Notes: generated from the letters alone by a model not told the origin. A stretch of 64,000 nt of DNA from Merdicola sp963557785 (GCA_963557785.1 CAUWBF010000007.1:34043-98042); one strand, 5' to 3'; numbered from the stretch's first letter, positions 33,131-43,742 are shown. Numbers and translations are program-made.

Positions 33131-35386
33131 ATGGCTGATGGTAAATATCCTTTTCTAGAATACATTGAAGAACCTGATAAAGAGAAAAAGTATAAGAAAG
33201 CTAGTGATTGTGGATGGTATGACCCTCATAATAACTTTTTAATTGGAGATAGTGGTGGCTTTCTTTTAAATATTAGACCTGGCAAATTTGTTAATACTGA
33301 ACTTTTTAATGAAGCTGCTAGAACATATCAAGCCACAGGTAAATATACTCAATTTAAAGTAGATAGTATTCCTCATAGACAATTTAGACGTAGAGAATGT
33401 GATAGACGACGTAATGGTTTTTCTGCTCCTTGTTGGCAAAATCCAGATGGAAGTATAGAAGATGTTTGGATAACAGGTGGTCATTATAATTTTCTTAATT
33501 ATACTCGTATGGAACGTACAGATGAATCATCTGTTATTGTTACTGAACATGGAGCTACTGCTAAAAAGATTTATAGTTTTCCTAGTTTTATTGATGCTCA
33601 ATTTTGGACTTGGCAAATTATAGAATTTTGTAGACGTAATGGTTTACATCTTATTATTGATAAAACTCGACGTGGAGGTTTTTCTTATATTATGGCTGCT
33701 GATAGTTCTAATGAAGTTAACTTATATAAGCATAAAGTTGTTATTCATGTTGCAGCTGATAATAAGTATTTAATTAAACAAGGAGGTTTAAGTGATTTTG
33801 CTGTTAATAATTTAAAGTTCTTTGAAGAAAAGACTCCATTTAAAAGAGGTATATATAGTCCTATTACTGATAGTTTTAAACTTGGTTATCGTATGAAAAA
33901 TGGAGTTGAAGCTGATGATAGTTGGTCTAGTTCTCTTTTAAGCGTTAGTGCTAATAATAATCCTGACTGTGCTATTGGTAAAGATGCTGTTACAATTAAA
34001 GTTGAAGAGCTATCTACAATGCAGAACTTTGATGAGTTCATGAATGTGACTGAACCTACAATGACTGTTGGTACTCGTACTACTGGTACTCTTATGGCTT
34101 GGGGAACTGCTACCGCTGCTAATATGCAAATATTTGAACAAAACTTTTATAATCCTAGAGCATTTGGATTTATGGCTTTTGAAAATGTTTTTGATAATGA
34201 TGCTCGTAATGAAGTTTGTGGATTTTTTAAATCTTATGCTTGGGGTCTTGAAGGAGAGATAGATGGAGTTAAAGGATTTGATGAAGATGGAAATAGTAAT
34301 CTACGAATAGGACTTCAACTTGCTGCACGAGAAAGAGTTGAAAAGAAAAAGACTGCTAAGACTTTTGCAGAATATCTTAATTATCTTGGTCAGCGTGCTT
34401 TATTTCCTGCTGAATCTTTTAGTAGTGCTAGTGAAAATATATTTAGTAGTGAAGCTCTTAATAAGTTTGAAGATAAACTTCGAGTTGATAATAGTTATAA
34501 GTTTTATACTGATGGTGAACTATTTGAAGATGGAACTAAAAAGATTTATTTTAAATCTAATGCTCGTATAAGAATTGAAAATCCTGATATGAAAACTTAT
34601 GATTATATTCAAGGAGTTCCTAGACGTGGTAACGAAGACCCTCATGGTTGTATAAGAGTTTGGTTTGCTCCAGAATATGAAGAAACATATATTGGCGATA
34701 GACTTATAAGAAGTATTCTTCCTGGTACTTATGTTGCAGTTTATGATCCTGTTGGTATTGATAAAGATAAAAAAGAAATTACTGATAGACATTCTCATAA
34801 TAGTATATTTGTTATTGAAATGCCTAGAGAACGTAATGGATTTAAACCTAAGTTGTGTGCTGCATATTATGGACGTACTGAACGACTAGAAGAAGCTGAT
34901 GAAAAGTTTTATCGTTTATGTAAATGGTATAATTGTATTGGTACTGGACTTGTAGAAATAAATCGTGGTGAAACTGTTTCTAATTTTCGTAAATGGAAAG
35001 CTACTAAATATCTAGGTTATGAACCTTTATATGTTTGGGATTCTGCTGTTAAAGAAAAAGTTAGTACTAGTTATGGTTATAATATTGGTAGTGGTCCTAA
35101 GAAACTAGATGGTCTTCGACTTCTTAAAGAGTTCTTATATGAAGTTATTGGTAAGAATGAATTTGGAGAAGATATTTATGTTTTTGAAAGATTTCTTGAT
35201 TATCAAACAATTCTTGAACTTAAAAAGTTTAATGCTGAAGGTAACTTTGACCGTATATCTAGTCTTATACTTTTAGGTATATATTGGAAGTCTATTGATA
35301 TTAAAGGTAAACGAGAACTTGCTAGTCGTAAGAAAGTTACAGAAGATAATGATAAAACAGATATTTTTAATAGACAATGGTTTTAA
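33131..35386 (+). CDS. terL: Terminase large subunit
   Basis: 751 residues. The ATPase has a Walker A variant DKTRRGGFSY near residues 177-186 followed by the VVIHVAADNKYLIK strand, and an acidic IKVEELSTMQNF Walker B region. The C-terminal nuclease half shows TYVAVYDPVGIDKDK and later acidic positions, typical of RNase H-fold terminases. It cuts and pumps genomes into proheads. The length matches crAss-like terminases. It lies directly upstream of the portal gene. Confidence 0.82.
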   Translation: MADGKYPFLEYIEEPDKEKKYKKASDCGWYDPHNNFLIGDSGGFLLNIRPGKFVNTELFNEAARTYQATGKYTQFKVDSIPHRQFRRRECDRRRNGFSAPCWQNPDGSIEDVWITGGHYNFLNYTRMERTDESSVIVTEHGATAKKIYSFPSFIDAQFWTWQIIEFCRRNGLHLIIDKTRRGGFSYIMAADSSNEVNLYKHKVVIHVAADNKYLIKQGGLSDFAVNNLKFFEEKTPFKRGIYSPITDSFKLGYRMKNGVEADDSWSSSLLSVSANNNPDCAIGKDAVTIKVEELSTMQNFDEFMNVTEPTMTVGTRTTGTLMAWGTATAANMQIFEQNFYNPRAFGFMAFENVFDNDARNEVCGFFKSYAWGLEGEIDGVKGFDEDGNSNLRIGLQLAARERVEKKKTAKTFAEYLNYLGQRALFPAESFSSASENIFSSEALNKFEDKLRVDNSYKFYTDGELFEDGTKKIYFKSNARIRIENPDMKTYDYIQGVPRRGNEDPHGCIRVWFAPEYEETYIGDRLIRSILPGTYVAVYDPVGIDKDKKEITDRHSHNSIFVIEMPRERNGFKPKLCAAYYGRTERLEEADEKFYRLCKWYNCIGTGLVEINRGETVSNFRKWKATKYLGYEPLYVWDSAVKEKVSTSYGYNIGSGPKKLDGLRLLKEFLYEVIGKNEFGEDIYVFERFLDYQTILELKKFNAEGNFDRISSLILLGIYWKSIDIKGKRELASRKKVTEDNDKTDIFNRQWF

Positions 35387-35404
35387 GATTAAATAGATAA
35401 AGAT

Positions 35405-37816
35405 ATGTATAATTTTGGTAGACTTGATTTTCCTAATCAGCACGTTAGTTATGCTGAAAAACAAGAAGTTGATTGGTATGCTAAGTGTTGTGATTATGTT
35501 ATAGAAGCTGGTATTGCTTGTAAAGCTGATTTTAATGTAGAAGAAAAGTTTAATATTCTTCTTGGTAATATTCCTAGAGAATATTATAGAAAAACTCTTA
35601 ATCCTTATAATGAGAAAGATGAAAATCTAACTCGTTTTCCAGCTACTATGCGTAATTATGATATGATGAAAGGTATTATTAGAAGATATATTGGTGAATA
35701 TATTAAGAATCCACATGATTTTATTGTTGGAGCTAATAATCCAGAAGTTGTATTTGCTAGAGATGCTGAACTTGGTAAACAAATTATGATGCTTGCAGAA
35801 CAAGCTGTTGCTAAGAAAATACAAGAAAGTTATATGCAGTTTGTTAATGAAGGAAATAATCCTGAACAATTTAATCCTGAACAAGCTGTTGATATTGAAG
35901 CTTTTATTAAAGAGTTTAATGAAAATTTTATTGATGATATTAGCGCACAAGGACAAGATTTAATTAATGTTATTGATGACCTTACTGATGCTTTTACTAT
36001 ATATGCTAGAGCTTATTTTGAATTTGTTGCTTTTGGAGCTTGTTATACATATAGAGATGTTGTAGGTAATCAATTAATTAAACGTGTTGTTAGTGTTAGA
36101 GATGCTTTTCCTGTTCCTAACGATAATATGTTTGCAGAAGATTATGATATGTTTGCTGAACGTCGTATGTTGACTAAACAACAAATTATAGATGAATTTT
36201 ATGAATATCTTTCTGAAAAAGAACGTGAAGCTCTTGATACATATTATCAATATAGTGCTACTACTTCTAGCGATAAAGCACTTTTAAATTGGGATAAATA
36301 TATGTATTATTTTGGTGATATATGTAGTAAATTTAATAAAGATGATTTGCAACATATTAAGAACACTAATATAATGGCTCGTGATGCTAATAATGGTTTA
36401 TTTGAAGTTTGGCATACTGTTTGGAGAGGTGAAATAAAAGAAGGTATTCTTACATATAGTAATGGAGCATTTGTTACAACAAGAATTGTTGATGAAACTT
36501 ATCAGCTTAACCCTGCTGGTGGTGATATTAGTATTGAATGGGTGTGGCGTCCACAAGTTTATGAGAGCGTTAGAATTGGTTCTCGTGCTACAAGCATATA
36601 TCCTTATAAGGCTCGTCCTATTGCTTATAATAGGAATGGTAAACTTCCTTATAATGGTATTGCAGAACTTTTGCCTGGTTTTGGAAGATTTAGTATTGTA
36701 GATATAGTTATTCCTTATCAAGTATTTCGTAATATAGTTTCTTATCATAGAGAAATGGCTATTGCTAAAAATAAGATGAATGTTCTTATGATTGCTAAAT
36801 CTCTTCTTGGTAAAAAACCTGCTGAAACTATATATCGTATGGCTGCTGATGGAGTGCTTTATATTGATGATGAAGATGATGCTAATCTTGTTAAAGCACA
36901 AAATGTTCGTTATCTTGAAAGTCGTATGAATAATTATATTACTGAACTTGGACAACTTATCCAAGAGATTGAACAGACTGCTAAAATGGAATGTGATATG
37001 ACTCCGCAACGTTATGGTGAGATTGCTAATAGTGCTGGTAAAGGAGTTACTGATGAAGCAGTTATTCGTGGAAGTATGGGTTCTGTTATTATTGAATTTA
37101 TATTTGATAAAATGAGAGAACGAGATTATCAAGCTGAAATGGATTATACTAAACTTGCTTGGATTGATGGTCTTAATACTTCTTATAAAACTAAAGATGG
37201 CGATATTAGATATTTAAGTCTTGATGTTAATAGTCATATATTTGCTAATTATATTGTTACTTGTAAAACTTCTGTTAAAGAACGTGAGAAACTTGAACAA
37301 TATAAACAACTTGCATTTAGTGCTGCTCAGAATGGTAATATGGATATGGCTAATGCTGCTATACGTGGAGATAATGTTGCTCAAATTAGTAAACTTATTG
37401 ATAAGTATCAAAATATTCAACGTGAGCATGAACTTGATGTTGAACGTGTTTCTCAACAAACAGAACAACTTCGTCAAGAATTTGAACTTGCTAAGATTGA
37501 TAGAAAAGCAGAACAAGATAGAGAAACAATTAGAGTTGAAAAATATCTTGATGGTCAGATTGAAGCTATGAAAGCAAATGCTAATATTATGAGTTTTGAT
37601 AATGGTCTTAGTGATGCTGAAAAGAGTCAAGCTGAAGAACGTATGGAAAATGCTAGACTTAATCTTGAACGTAGTAAACTTAGTTTAGATGCTCAAAAGA
37701 TTTCTGTTGAAGCACAACTTAAAGAAAAAGAATTAGCTGTTAAACTTAAAGAAAGTGATGATAAAGTCAAGATTGCAAAAACGAATAAAAATCGTTATGA
37801 TAGTAAAAGTAAATAA
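35405..37816 (+). CDS. Portal protein
   Basis: 803 residues, the size of crAss-like portals. N-terminal YAKCCDYVIEAGIACKADFN, then KTLNPYNE..ENLTRFPATMRNYDMMKGIIRRYIGE (positions about 65-110), the wing region with MFAERRMLTKQQIIDEFYEYL, and a very long C-terminal coiled coil (residues about 650-790, Gln/Glu/Lys-rich). It would form the dodecameric vertex channel for the terminase encoded 18 bp upstream. Assigned from order and size; no diagnostic motif exists. Confidence 0.7.
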   Translation: MYNFGRLDFPNQHVSYAEKQEVDWYAKCCDYVIEAGIACKADFNVEEKFNILLGNIPREYYRKTLNPYNEKDENLTRFPATMRNYDMMKGIIRRYIGEYIKNPHDFIVGANNPEVVFARDAELGKQIMMLAEQAVAKKIQESYMQFVNEGNNPEQFNPEQAVDIEAFIKEFNENFIDDISAQGQDLINVIDDLTDAFTIYARAYFEFVAFGACYTYRDVVGNQLIKRVVSVRDAFPVPNDNMFAEDYDMFAERRMLTKQQIIDEFYEYLSEKEREALDTYYQYSATTSSDKALLNWDKYMYYFGDICSKFNKDDLQHIKNTNIMARDANNGLFEVWHTVWRGEIKEGILTYSNGAFVTTRIVDETYQLNPAGGDISIEWVWRPQVYESVRIGSRATSIYPYKARPIAYNRNGKLPYNGIAELLPGFGRFSIVDIVIPYQVFRNIVSYHREMAIAKNKMNVLMIAKSLLGKKPAETIYRMAADGVLYIDDEDDANLVKAQNVRYLESRMNNYITELGQLIQEIEQTAKMECDMTPQRYGEIANSAGKGVTDEAVIRGSMGSVIIEFIFDKMRERDYQAEMDYTKLAWIDGLNTSYKTKDGDIRYLSLDVNSHIFANYIVTCKTSVKEREKLEQYKQLAFSAAQNGNMDMANAAIRGDNVAQISKLIDKYQNIQREHELDVERVSQQTEQLRQEFELAKIDRKAEQDRETIRVEKYLDGQIEAMKANANIMSFDNGLSDAEKSQAEERMENARLNLERSKLSLDAQKISVEAQLKEKELAVKLKESDDKVKIAKTNKNRYDSKSK

Positions 37817-37847
37817 TCGACTGGACTTATAATTTTTGTTCATAATA

Positions 37848-37881
37848 GGGCTGGACTTGCTTGTGAAAGTAGGTTCAGCCC
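37848..37881 (+). terminator. Rho-independent terminator after the portal gene
   Basis: GGGCTG and AC pair with GT and CAGCCC, followed by ATTTTCATTTTTC. It ends the terminase-portal unit, so the capsid genes start a new transcript. Confidence 0.8.
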
Positions 37882-37906
37882 ATTTTCATTTTTCTTTACA
37901 CCACAT

Positions 37907-38158
37907 GAGCCATTTTAAGCTCATTTTAAGCACTTTATTCATTTCGTGATAGATTAATCATTATGATAAAATTTGATTCATACACGGCTTCTCTGAAAGC
38001 GATAGGATAGGTTATCAGTAATAAATATCCTAGTTAGCAATAGTATGTTAGTCGGCAAATCGGCTTAAAGGTGAACATATTTTAACGATACAAGTAAAAC
38101 TCATATTATTATTATAGTTTATATTTGTGATATAGTAATTAATTAAAAACAAAGAATT
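37907..38158. promoter_or_regulatory. Leader region of the capsid operon with block-3 copy
   Basis: This 250-bp gap holds a GAGC/GCTC hairpin (37907-37923) and a fourth copy of the palindromic block TCGTGATAGATTAATCA (37944-37960). Unlike copies 1-3, the other two blocks are missing. Further stretches (AGGATA/TATCCT and two CGGCTT words) might fold. A capsid-operon promoter is expected here, but I cannot point to its exact boxes. Confidence 0.45.
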
Positions 38159-39469
38159 ATGTCTAATTTTGATAGTTTTGGTTTTAATGGTGAAACATCT
38201 AATGGTGATGGAAAACCTACTGACGACATTACAGACCTTGATACAGGTAAAACAGGGCAGTTAGATGCTGATGGTAATTCTATTGATGATATTACTAATA
38301 ATGGTAATGGAGATGGGAATAGCGATTCTAATGCTAATAAAGATAACCAATCTTCATCCTCCACGGGGGGTAAGCCTAATGACAAAGCGAATGACGCTGA
38401 TGTTGAACATGGTTTAGAAGAAGGTACTATTATCGAAGATGGAGATAATAAATATACTGTTGATAAAGACGGTAATCTTATTGACGATAAAGGTAATATC
38501 TTTAAAGCTAAAAATGAAGTTGCTGCTTATCTTAAAGAATTTGAAGTAGAAGATACTAAAGAAGAAAATACTATTGATGTTAAATCAATTCAAGAACTTG
38601 TAGGTGTTTCTGTTACTTCAGAAGATGGTAAACCAATTGCTTTTGATAATACTCCTCAAGGAGTTGCAAGTTATATTCAATCCGTTATTGATTTAAAACG
38701 TGATGAATTTGCTCAAGCTGGTGTTAATAAATTATTTGAAGATTATCCTATTGTTGGTGATTTTCTTAATTATTATGTTGCAAATGGTAATTCATTTGAA
38801 GGCTTTGGTGAACTTCGAGATAGAAGCGGTATTGAAGTAGATGAAAATAATGTAAGTCAACAAGAAGCTATTGTTCGTGAGGCGTTTAAGGAATTTAATC
38901 GTCGTGGTAATGTTGATAAGTATATTCAATATCTTAAAGATAGTAATGAACTTTTCAATGTTGCTAAAGAAGAACTTGAAGCTCTTCAGAAAGCTGATAA
39001 CGAAATGCGTGAAGCTAATGCTAAAGAAGCTATGCGAGTTAAAGCAGAAGAAGAGAAACAACTTGTGGAATTTTGGAATGGAGTTAAAGATTGTATTGAT
39101 AAGCGACAGATTGCTGGTTATCGTATTCCCGAAACTGTTATTATTGAACGTAATGGTAAACAGATTTCTACTACTCCTGAAGATTTCTTCAATTATGTTT
39201 ATCAAGTTGATGATAAAGGACTTTCTCGTTATGAAAATGATTTAATGAAGTTATCTCCTGCTGAAAGACGCGATGAAGAACTGCTTAAGGCTTGGCTTAA
39301 ATATACAGGTAAAGGTTATGATAGTTTGATAGAAATGGCTGTTTCTGATAAAGAAGCTAAAAAGTTGAAACTTACTGCTAGTCAACGTAAATCTACAAAA
39401 GGAGCTATTAAAATAACTAAACCTGACAGTAAAAAAGACGTTCTGAAAGATGAGCGTTTTGGTTATTAA
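38159..39469 (+). CDS. Putative scaffold or capsid-assembly protein
   Basis: 436 residues just upstream of the capsid gene. The first 100 are Asp/Asn/Gly/Ser-rich and disordered, the middle is helical (residues about 200-320, KEELEALQKADNEMREANAKE), and the end is basic (KLKLTASQRKSTKG). Acidic, coiled-coil proteins in this position are usually scaffolds. An in-frame GC-rich element encodes SSSTGGK in the disordered part. No protease motif seen. Confidence 0.55.
   Translation: MSNFDSFGFNGETSNGDGKPTDDITDLDTGKTGQLDADGNSIDDITNNGNGDGNSDSNANKDNQSSSSTGGKPNDKANDADVEHGLEEGTIIEDGDNKYTVDKDGNLIDDKGNIFKAKNEVAAYLKEFEVEDTKEENTIDVKSIQELVGVSVTSEDGKPIAFDNTPQGVASYIQSVIDLKRDEFAQAGVNKLFEDYPIVGDFLNYYVANGNSFEGFGELRDRSGIEVDENNVSQQEAIVREAFKEFNRRGNVDKYIQYLKDSNELFNVAKEELEALQKADNEMREANAKEAMRVKAEEEKQLVEFWNGVKDCIDKRQIAGYRIPETVIIERNGKQISTTPEDFFNYVYQVDDKGLSRYENDLMKLSPAERRDEELLKAWLKYTGKGYDSLIEMAVSDKEAKKLKLTASQRKSTKGAIKITKPDSKKDVLKDERFGY
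38355..38371 (+). repeat. 17-bp GC-rich element inside the scaffold-like gene
   Basis: Exact CATCCTCCACGGGGGGT, read as SSTGGK within the disordered N-terminal region. Confidence 0.9.
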
Positions 39470-39488
39470 CATAATAGTAAATTTGTAG

Positions 39489-40961
39489 ATGAAAACATTA
39501 CGTGTTATTGGACAAACTCGTTATGAAGATAGAGGTTATTCTAATGAAGAATCAATTGCTTATCTTCAGCTTCAAAAGCCAGAAGAAATTAATAGTTTTC
39601 TGACTTATAATTATGGTATGGATGATGACCGTTTTCCTTTAAGTTTTATTACTGAAGGTCAAGGTAGTCGTGGTATTAAAGATGTTGCTACTGTACAATG
39701 GACTTGGAAAACTATGGGTCGTATGAAGTTTACAGACTTTGTAACTTACTTTAATACTGCTGTTACTAAACCTGGTCAAAATGGTAGTGAATTTGAAGTT
39801 CATTTCTCTACTCATTGGTTTATTGAACAACATGGTCTTACTGCTCCTGATGGTGTTACTCAAGTTCGTATTCAGAAAGACTTAGGTGAATCTGCTTATG
39901 GTTATGCTTATCTTTTGAAACTTACTTCTCCTAATCCTGATGCTTATGTTGACCCTCAATGGTTAGTTAAAGGTATGTATTGGGCAATGAGTGCTCCTAC
40001 TGTTTCTGAATCTTATTCTAAAGGTAATAGAAGCAATACTATGGGTCCTGCTGGAATGACTTCTCAACTTGAGTTTTATCGTTATTCTAAAGAAATAGCT
40101 GGTAATCTTGCTAATGTTGTTACTCAATATCAATTCCAAAATGATAATGGTGGTACTTCTAATCTTTGGATTAACGAAGAGATGCGACAGTTCAACTTGC
40201 ACATGAGAGTAATGAACGAAGAACGTTTGTGGAAGTCTGAATATAACCGTTTACCTGATGGTACTATTCCTTTGAAAGACCATGATAATGGTAAACCTAT
40301 TCCTCGTACTGCTGGTATGTTAGAAATTTGTCGTGAATCTAACTACGATACTTATGGTGAAGTTCTGACTCTTAACAAACTTGAACGTACAATCGGTGAT
40401 GTTCTTGACCGTGATACTCAAGATGGCGATAAGAATGTAGCTCTTATGGGCGGTAAAGGATTTATTCGTGACTTTGAAATGGCTATCAGAACTGATGCTA
40501 AAGAAAACGGATTTATTACACCTCTTGGTGAAAAGATGATTCAAGATAATGGTGATGGTCTTTCTTATGGACGTTACTTTAATAAGTATAAAACTCCAGA
40601 TGGATATACTATTACTGTTATTCATAATGCTTATTTCGATAAGGGTACTGATGCTGAAGCTGCTAAGCAAAATGGTATGATTCATCCTACTACTGGCTTG
40701 CCTATTACTTCTCATCAAGCTGCTTTGATTGATATGAGTAATTATAAAGGTAATCAGAATGTTCGTATAGTACGTCAAAAAGGACAGGCTTATAAAGCTA
40801 AAGTTATCGAAGGTATGACTGATATTCCTGCTTGCTGGGGATTGCCTAATACTAATCATGCAGCTACTGAAATTGATATGGCTCGTTATGAAGTTAAAGG
40901 CTCTATTGGTTTGCAGGTAGATAACACTACTAAGATGTTCTTATTGAAATGTGTATTATAA
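39489..40961 (+). CDS. Major capsid protein (HK97-like, crAss type)
   Basis: 490 residues, the same length as I recall for crAssphage capsid proteins. It has the ordered beta-rich composition of a capsid, KFTDFVTYFNTAVTKPGQNG near residue 77 and a conserved-looking DMARYEVKGSIGLQVDNTTK end. Codons are GC-richer than average for the genome, as in highly expressed genes. The position after portal and scaffold supports the call. Identification is by position, size and general likeness. Confidence 0.75.
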   Translation: MKTLRVIGQTRYEDRGYSNEESIAYLQLQKPEEINSFLTYNYGMDDDRFPLSFITEGQGSRGIKDVATVQWTWKTMGRMKFTDFVTYFNTAVTKPGQNGSEFEVHFSTHWFIEQHGLTAPDGVTQVRIQKDLGESAYGYAYLLKLTSPNPDAYVDPQWLVKGMYWAMSAPTVSESYSKGNRSNTMGPAGMTSQLEFYRYSKEIAGNLANVVTQYQFQNDNGGTSNLWINEEMRQFNLHMRVMNEERLWKSEYNRLPDGTIPLKDHDNGKPIPRTAGMLEICRESNYDTYGEVLTLNKLERTIGDVLDRDTQDGDKNVALMGGKGFIRDFEMAIRTDAKENGFITPLGEKMIQDNGDGLSYGRYFNKYKTPDGYTITVIHNAYFDKGTDAEAAKQNGMIHPTTGLPITSHQAALIDMSNYKGNQNVRIVRQKGQAYKAKVIEGMTDIPACWGLPNTNHAATEIDMARYEVKGSIGLQVDNTTKMFLLKCVL

Positions 40962-40986
40962 TCATTTAAAAGAAGCTATTTAAGAT

Positions 40987-42144
40987 ATGGATTTTAACAA
41001 AGTAAATGAAGCTAATAAAGCAGGAGAAAATACTCCTGCTGCTTCTAATATAAATACAGATAAACAGGTTATACCCCCCGTAGAGGATGGAGTAGATAAA
41101 CAGCCTACTAATACAGTAGGATTTAGAGATGAAAGTCTTGATGAACCTTATACTGAAAAACGAACTATTACTATTAATTTAGTTACTAATTATTCATTAT
41201 ATCGTAGAGTTAATGATAAAACATTACCTAAACGAATGGATAAGATTGGTAGTTGTGTTCGTAGTTCTCGTACTCTTTCTTCTAATAAAGGTGAGATTGA
41301 ATCTTATTTTCCTGCTTTAATTGGTCTTGCTCCTAATAATGAAAACTTTATTTCACGGGTTAAGGCTTATCTTAATAATATTAGTGTTTCAGTTGATGAA
41401 CTAGGTAAGACTTTTGATATTTCTTTCTTTTGGAATCGTAAACGAGATTATCTTCGTTTTAGAGCCGAAGAAGAAGCTATTGAAACTGCTTATATGAATA
41501 GTGACCGTAAAGGAGTTAAAGAACTTAGAGAAGCTCTTGAAGCTAAGATTACTAAGTTAAATCTTCTTGAAAGTGAAAAGTATAAATATGGTTATCCTAT
41601 TGTTCTTGATGATTATCTAATTTATCGTCATTGTTTATTGTATAAAGATGTAGCTAAAGATATTGCTCTTATTAATTCTGACCCATCTATTAGATTTTAT
41701 TTTAAAGATGACCAAAGAGAAGCTGAGCGTCTTGCTAAACATCGTCAGGAAATTAATTCGGCTAAAGGCAATTATGTTAAACTTCTCACGAATAGTGATT
41801 TGTTTGATGCTGTATTTATTCAATACTGTGTTGCCAATAATATTAATATTCCTAACGGTATGGCTATGGATACTGTCGATAAACAAACTCATCTTGATAA
41901 ATTTAGTACAAATGAACCTGCTAAGTTTAATAAACTTTGCAATGATAAAGATATTACTATTAAATCTTTAATTGAGGTTCTTATTTCTCGTGGAGAATTT
42001 ATCAGAGCAATTCATAATCAGAATATTACTACTCCTGATGGTGAGTTCATTGGTGCTAATGTTAAGGAAGCTGTTACATGGTTTAAGAATCCTACTAATA
42101 GTGCTCTTGTTAGTGCTTATAAAAATAAACTTAAAAACATTTGA
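40987..42144 (+). CDS. Head-associated unknown protein (385 aa)
   Basis: 385 residues, 25 bp after the capsid gene. Disordered N-terminus with an in-frame GC-rich element (VIPPVEDGVDK, residues about 29-36), then beta-rich RTITINLVTNYSLYRRVND and an extended helical region. Likely an auxiliary head or neck protein of crAss-like phages. The family is not recognised with confidence. Confidence 0.5.
   Translation: MDFNKVNEANKAGENTPAASNINTDKQVIPPVEDGVDKQPTNTVGFRDESLDEPYTEKRTITINLVTNYSLYRRVNDKTLPKRMDKIGSCVRSSRTLSSNKGEIESYFPALIGLAPNNENFISRVKAYLNNISVSVDELGKTFDISFFWNRKRDYLRFRAEEEAIETAYMNSDRKGVKELREALEAKITKLNLLESEKYKYGYPIVLDDYLIYRHCLLYKDVAKDIALINSDPSIRFYFKDDQREAERLAKHRQEINSAKGNYVKLLTNSDLFDAVFIQYCVANNINIPNGMAMDTVDKQTHLDKFSTNEPAKFNKLCNDKDITIKSLIEVLISRGEFIRAIHNQNITTPDGEFIGANVKEAVTWFKNPTNSALVSAYKNKLKNI
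41073..41089 (-). repeat. 17-bp GC-rich element inside the 385-aa gene
   Basis: Minus-oriented exact copy (GGGGGGT variant), read on the plus strand as PPVEDG, the same peptide as in the ligase. Confidence 0.9.
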
Positions 42145-42146
42145 TT

Positions 42147-42845
42147 ATGAACATTGGGGAGATGCACGTGACGTTCAGAGAACTGGCACAACAGATGGGT
42201 ATGCAGACCGTTCGTGCTATTCTCATGGAAGATATAGATATTTGTCTTAATGCTGCTATAATTGAAAAAGCTAGAAATGTAATAGTAGAAAACGTCGGAC
42301 CTGTTCCTTATAATGATAAGGTTGCTCGACAAAATGCTTCTATTAGTCCTGTTAATGCTCTTAGAACTTTATACACAGCTGGTACTGTTAACGGCGGAGA
42401 TATTACAGGTGGTGGAACAGAAGTTGACCCTTATAAAATTAACATTGATAGCGACGGAATAATGCTATATACAGGCTTTCAAGTTAGTTATAATGGCAAG
42501 ACAATTTATGATTGTAGAATTATTGAAGCTGAAGATTTAGGTCAAACGCTAAGAGATTTCTGTAATCGTGCTGCGAAAGATGCTCCGATAGTTACTATAT
42601 TTGGAGATGAATCTGGTATTAATGTTGATATATATACTGGACGTAATAATACAGTTAAACCTCAATTAGTTAAATATCTTTATATCAAAGAACCTGCTAA
42701 AGTTAAGTTTGATGAAGATAGAGAAGAAGATTGGGTTAATTGTGATTTACCTCCTTATTTACATATGGAAATAGTTATGCGTGCAGTACAGATTTATCTT
42801 GCTAGTATTGGTGCTACTTCTAATGGAGCTGATAAACAAAGTTAA
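42147..42845 (+). CDS. Putative head-tail connector protein
   Basis: 232 residues from the ATG at 42147 (a TTG lies 6 bp earlier). MNIGEMHVTFRELAQQMGMQ, then AIIEKARNVIVENVGP and a C-terminal CDLPPYLHMEIVMRAVQIYL. Its place between capsid and tail genes fits a ring or adaptor protein in the neck. The first 80 bp use different codons (CTG, GAC, ACG) from the surrounding DNA. Confidence 0.45.
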   Translation: MNIGEMHVTFRELAQQMGMQTVRAILMEDIDICLNAAIIEKARNVIVENVGPVPYNDKVARQNASISPVNALRTLYTAGTVNGGDITGGGTEVDPYKINIDSDGIMLYTGFQVSYNGKTIYDCRIIEAEDLGQTLRDFCNRAAKDAPIVTIFGDESGINVDIYTGRNNTVKPQLVKYLYIKEPAKVKFDEDREEDWVNCDLPPYLHMEIVMRAVQIYLASIGATSNGADKQS

Positions 42846-42864
42846 ACTCTAAATTAAATTAAAA

Positions 42865-43728
42865 ATGAGACAGTTTTTGTTAGCGGGCAATGTCGCTTAT
42901 GGAGCGAGCTTACCTCTTGCTGCTGGAGCGGTTGCTTTTACTTATCTTGCTGATGGCAAGGAAACGATTGACGCTGACGGTACTAAGATTACCGATAAGT
43001 TTTACATTAATCTTGGTCGTGAAGCAAATGGTCAAGTAGTTCTTCCAGCTTATAAGAAACATCTTACTTTTGTTAAAGGTGTTTATCAAGCTGCTACTAC
43101 TTTCTCTGCTAATCTTACTATCGGAGATGTAAATGCTTATTCTGATTATTCTATTATGATTGTGAAAAAAGGATTAAAGTTCAATGAACGTAATCGTTGG
43201 ACTGCTACCATTCATACTGGTCTTAATCCTACTTCTAATGATGTAGCAAAGAAATTAGCTAACCAAATTAATAATAATACTATTGGACATGGTATTAAAG
43301 CATCTGTTTCTGATGCTAAAATCACTCTAACTGCTGAGTCTAAAGGTATTGATTATGAAATTCTTGGAGCTGATGAATTAGTTGGTATTAGTGTTACAGT
43401 TACAGCTACTGGTTTTCCTGCATATGGAGATGCAGCTTATATTACTGATTTGGCTAATAAAGCTGCTGCTGATGCTGGTATCGAATATACTTATCGAGAT
43501 ACTTATACTGAACTGTATCCTACATATCCGCTTAATCCTTTGAAACAACCTGATAGTGCAGATGCTGGATATACTATCTTTACTCTTCGTTTTGCTGTTC
43601 CGCGTGAAATGAAAACTAGAGATGAAGTTGTTCATCAGATTGTACAAATAGCATTCCCTACTGGAGCTGCTGCTATTACAACTGTTGAAACTATCCTTAA
43701 AGCTATTGCTACTGAAGAAAAAGCATAA
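42865..43728 (+). CDS. Structural protein, tail or neck (287 aa)
   Basis: 287 residues rich in Ala/Thr/Gly with several beta strands (GAVAFTYLADGKETIDADGT, AFPTGAAAITTVETIL). Starts MRQFLLAGNVAYGA without a signal peptide. Probably a tail-tube or head-decoration component. No family recognised. A hairpin region follows. Confidence 0.5.
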   Translation: MRQFLLAGNVAYGASLPLAAGAVAFTYLADGKETIDADGTKITDKFYINLGREANGQVVLPAYKKHLTFVKGVYQAATTFSANLTIGDVNAYSDYSIMIVKKGLKFNERNRWTATIHTGLNPTSNDVAKKLANQINNNTIGHGIKASVSDAKITLTAESKGIDYEILGADELVGISVTVTATGFPAYGDAAYITDLANKAAADAGIEYTYRDTYTELYPTYPLNPLKQPDSADAGYTIFTLRFAVPREMKTRDEVVHQIVQIAFPTGAAAITTVETILKAIATEEKA

Positions 43729-43742
43729 CCTATTACCCGACT

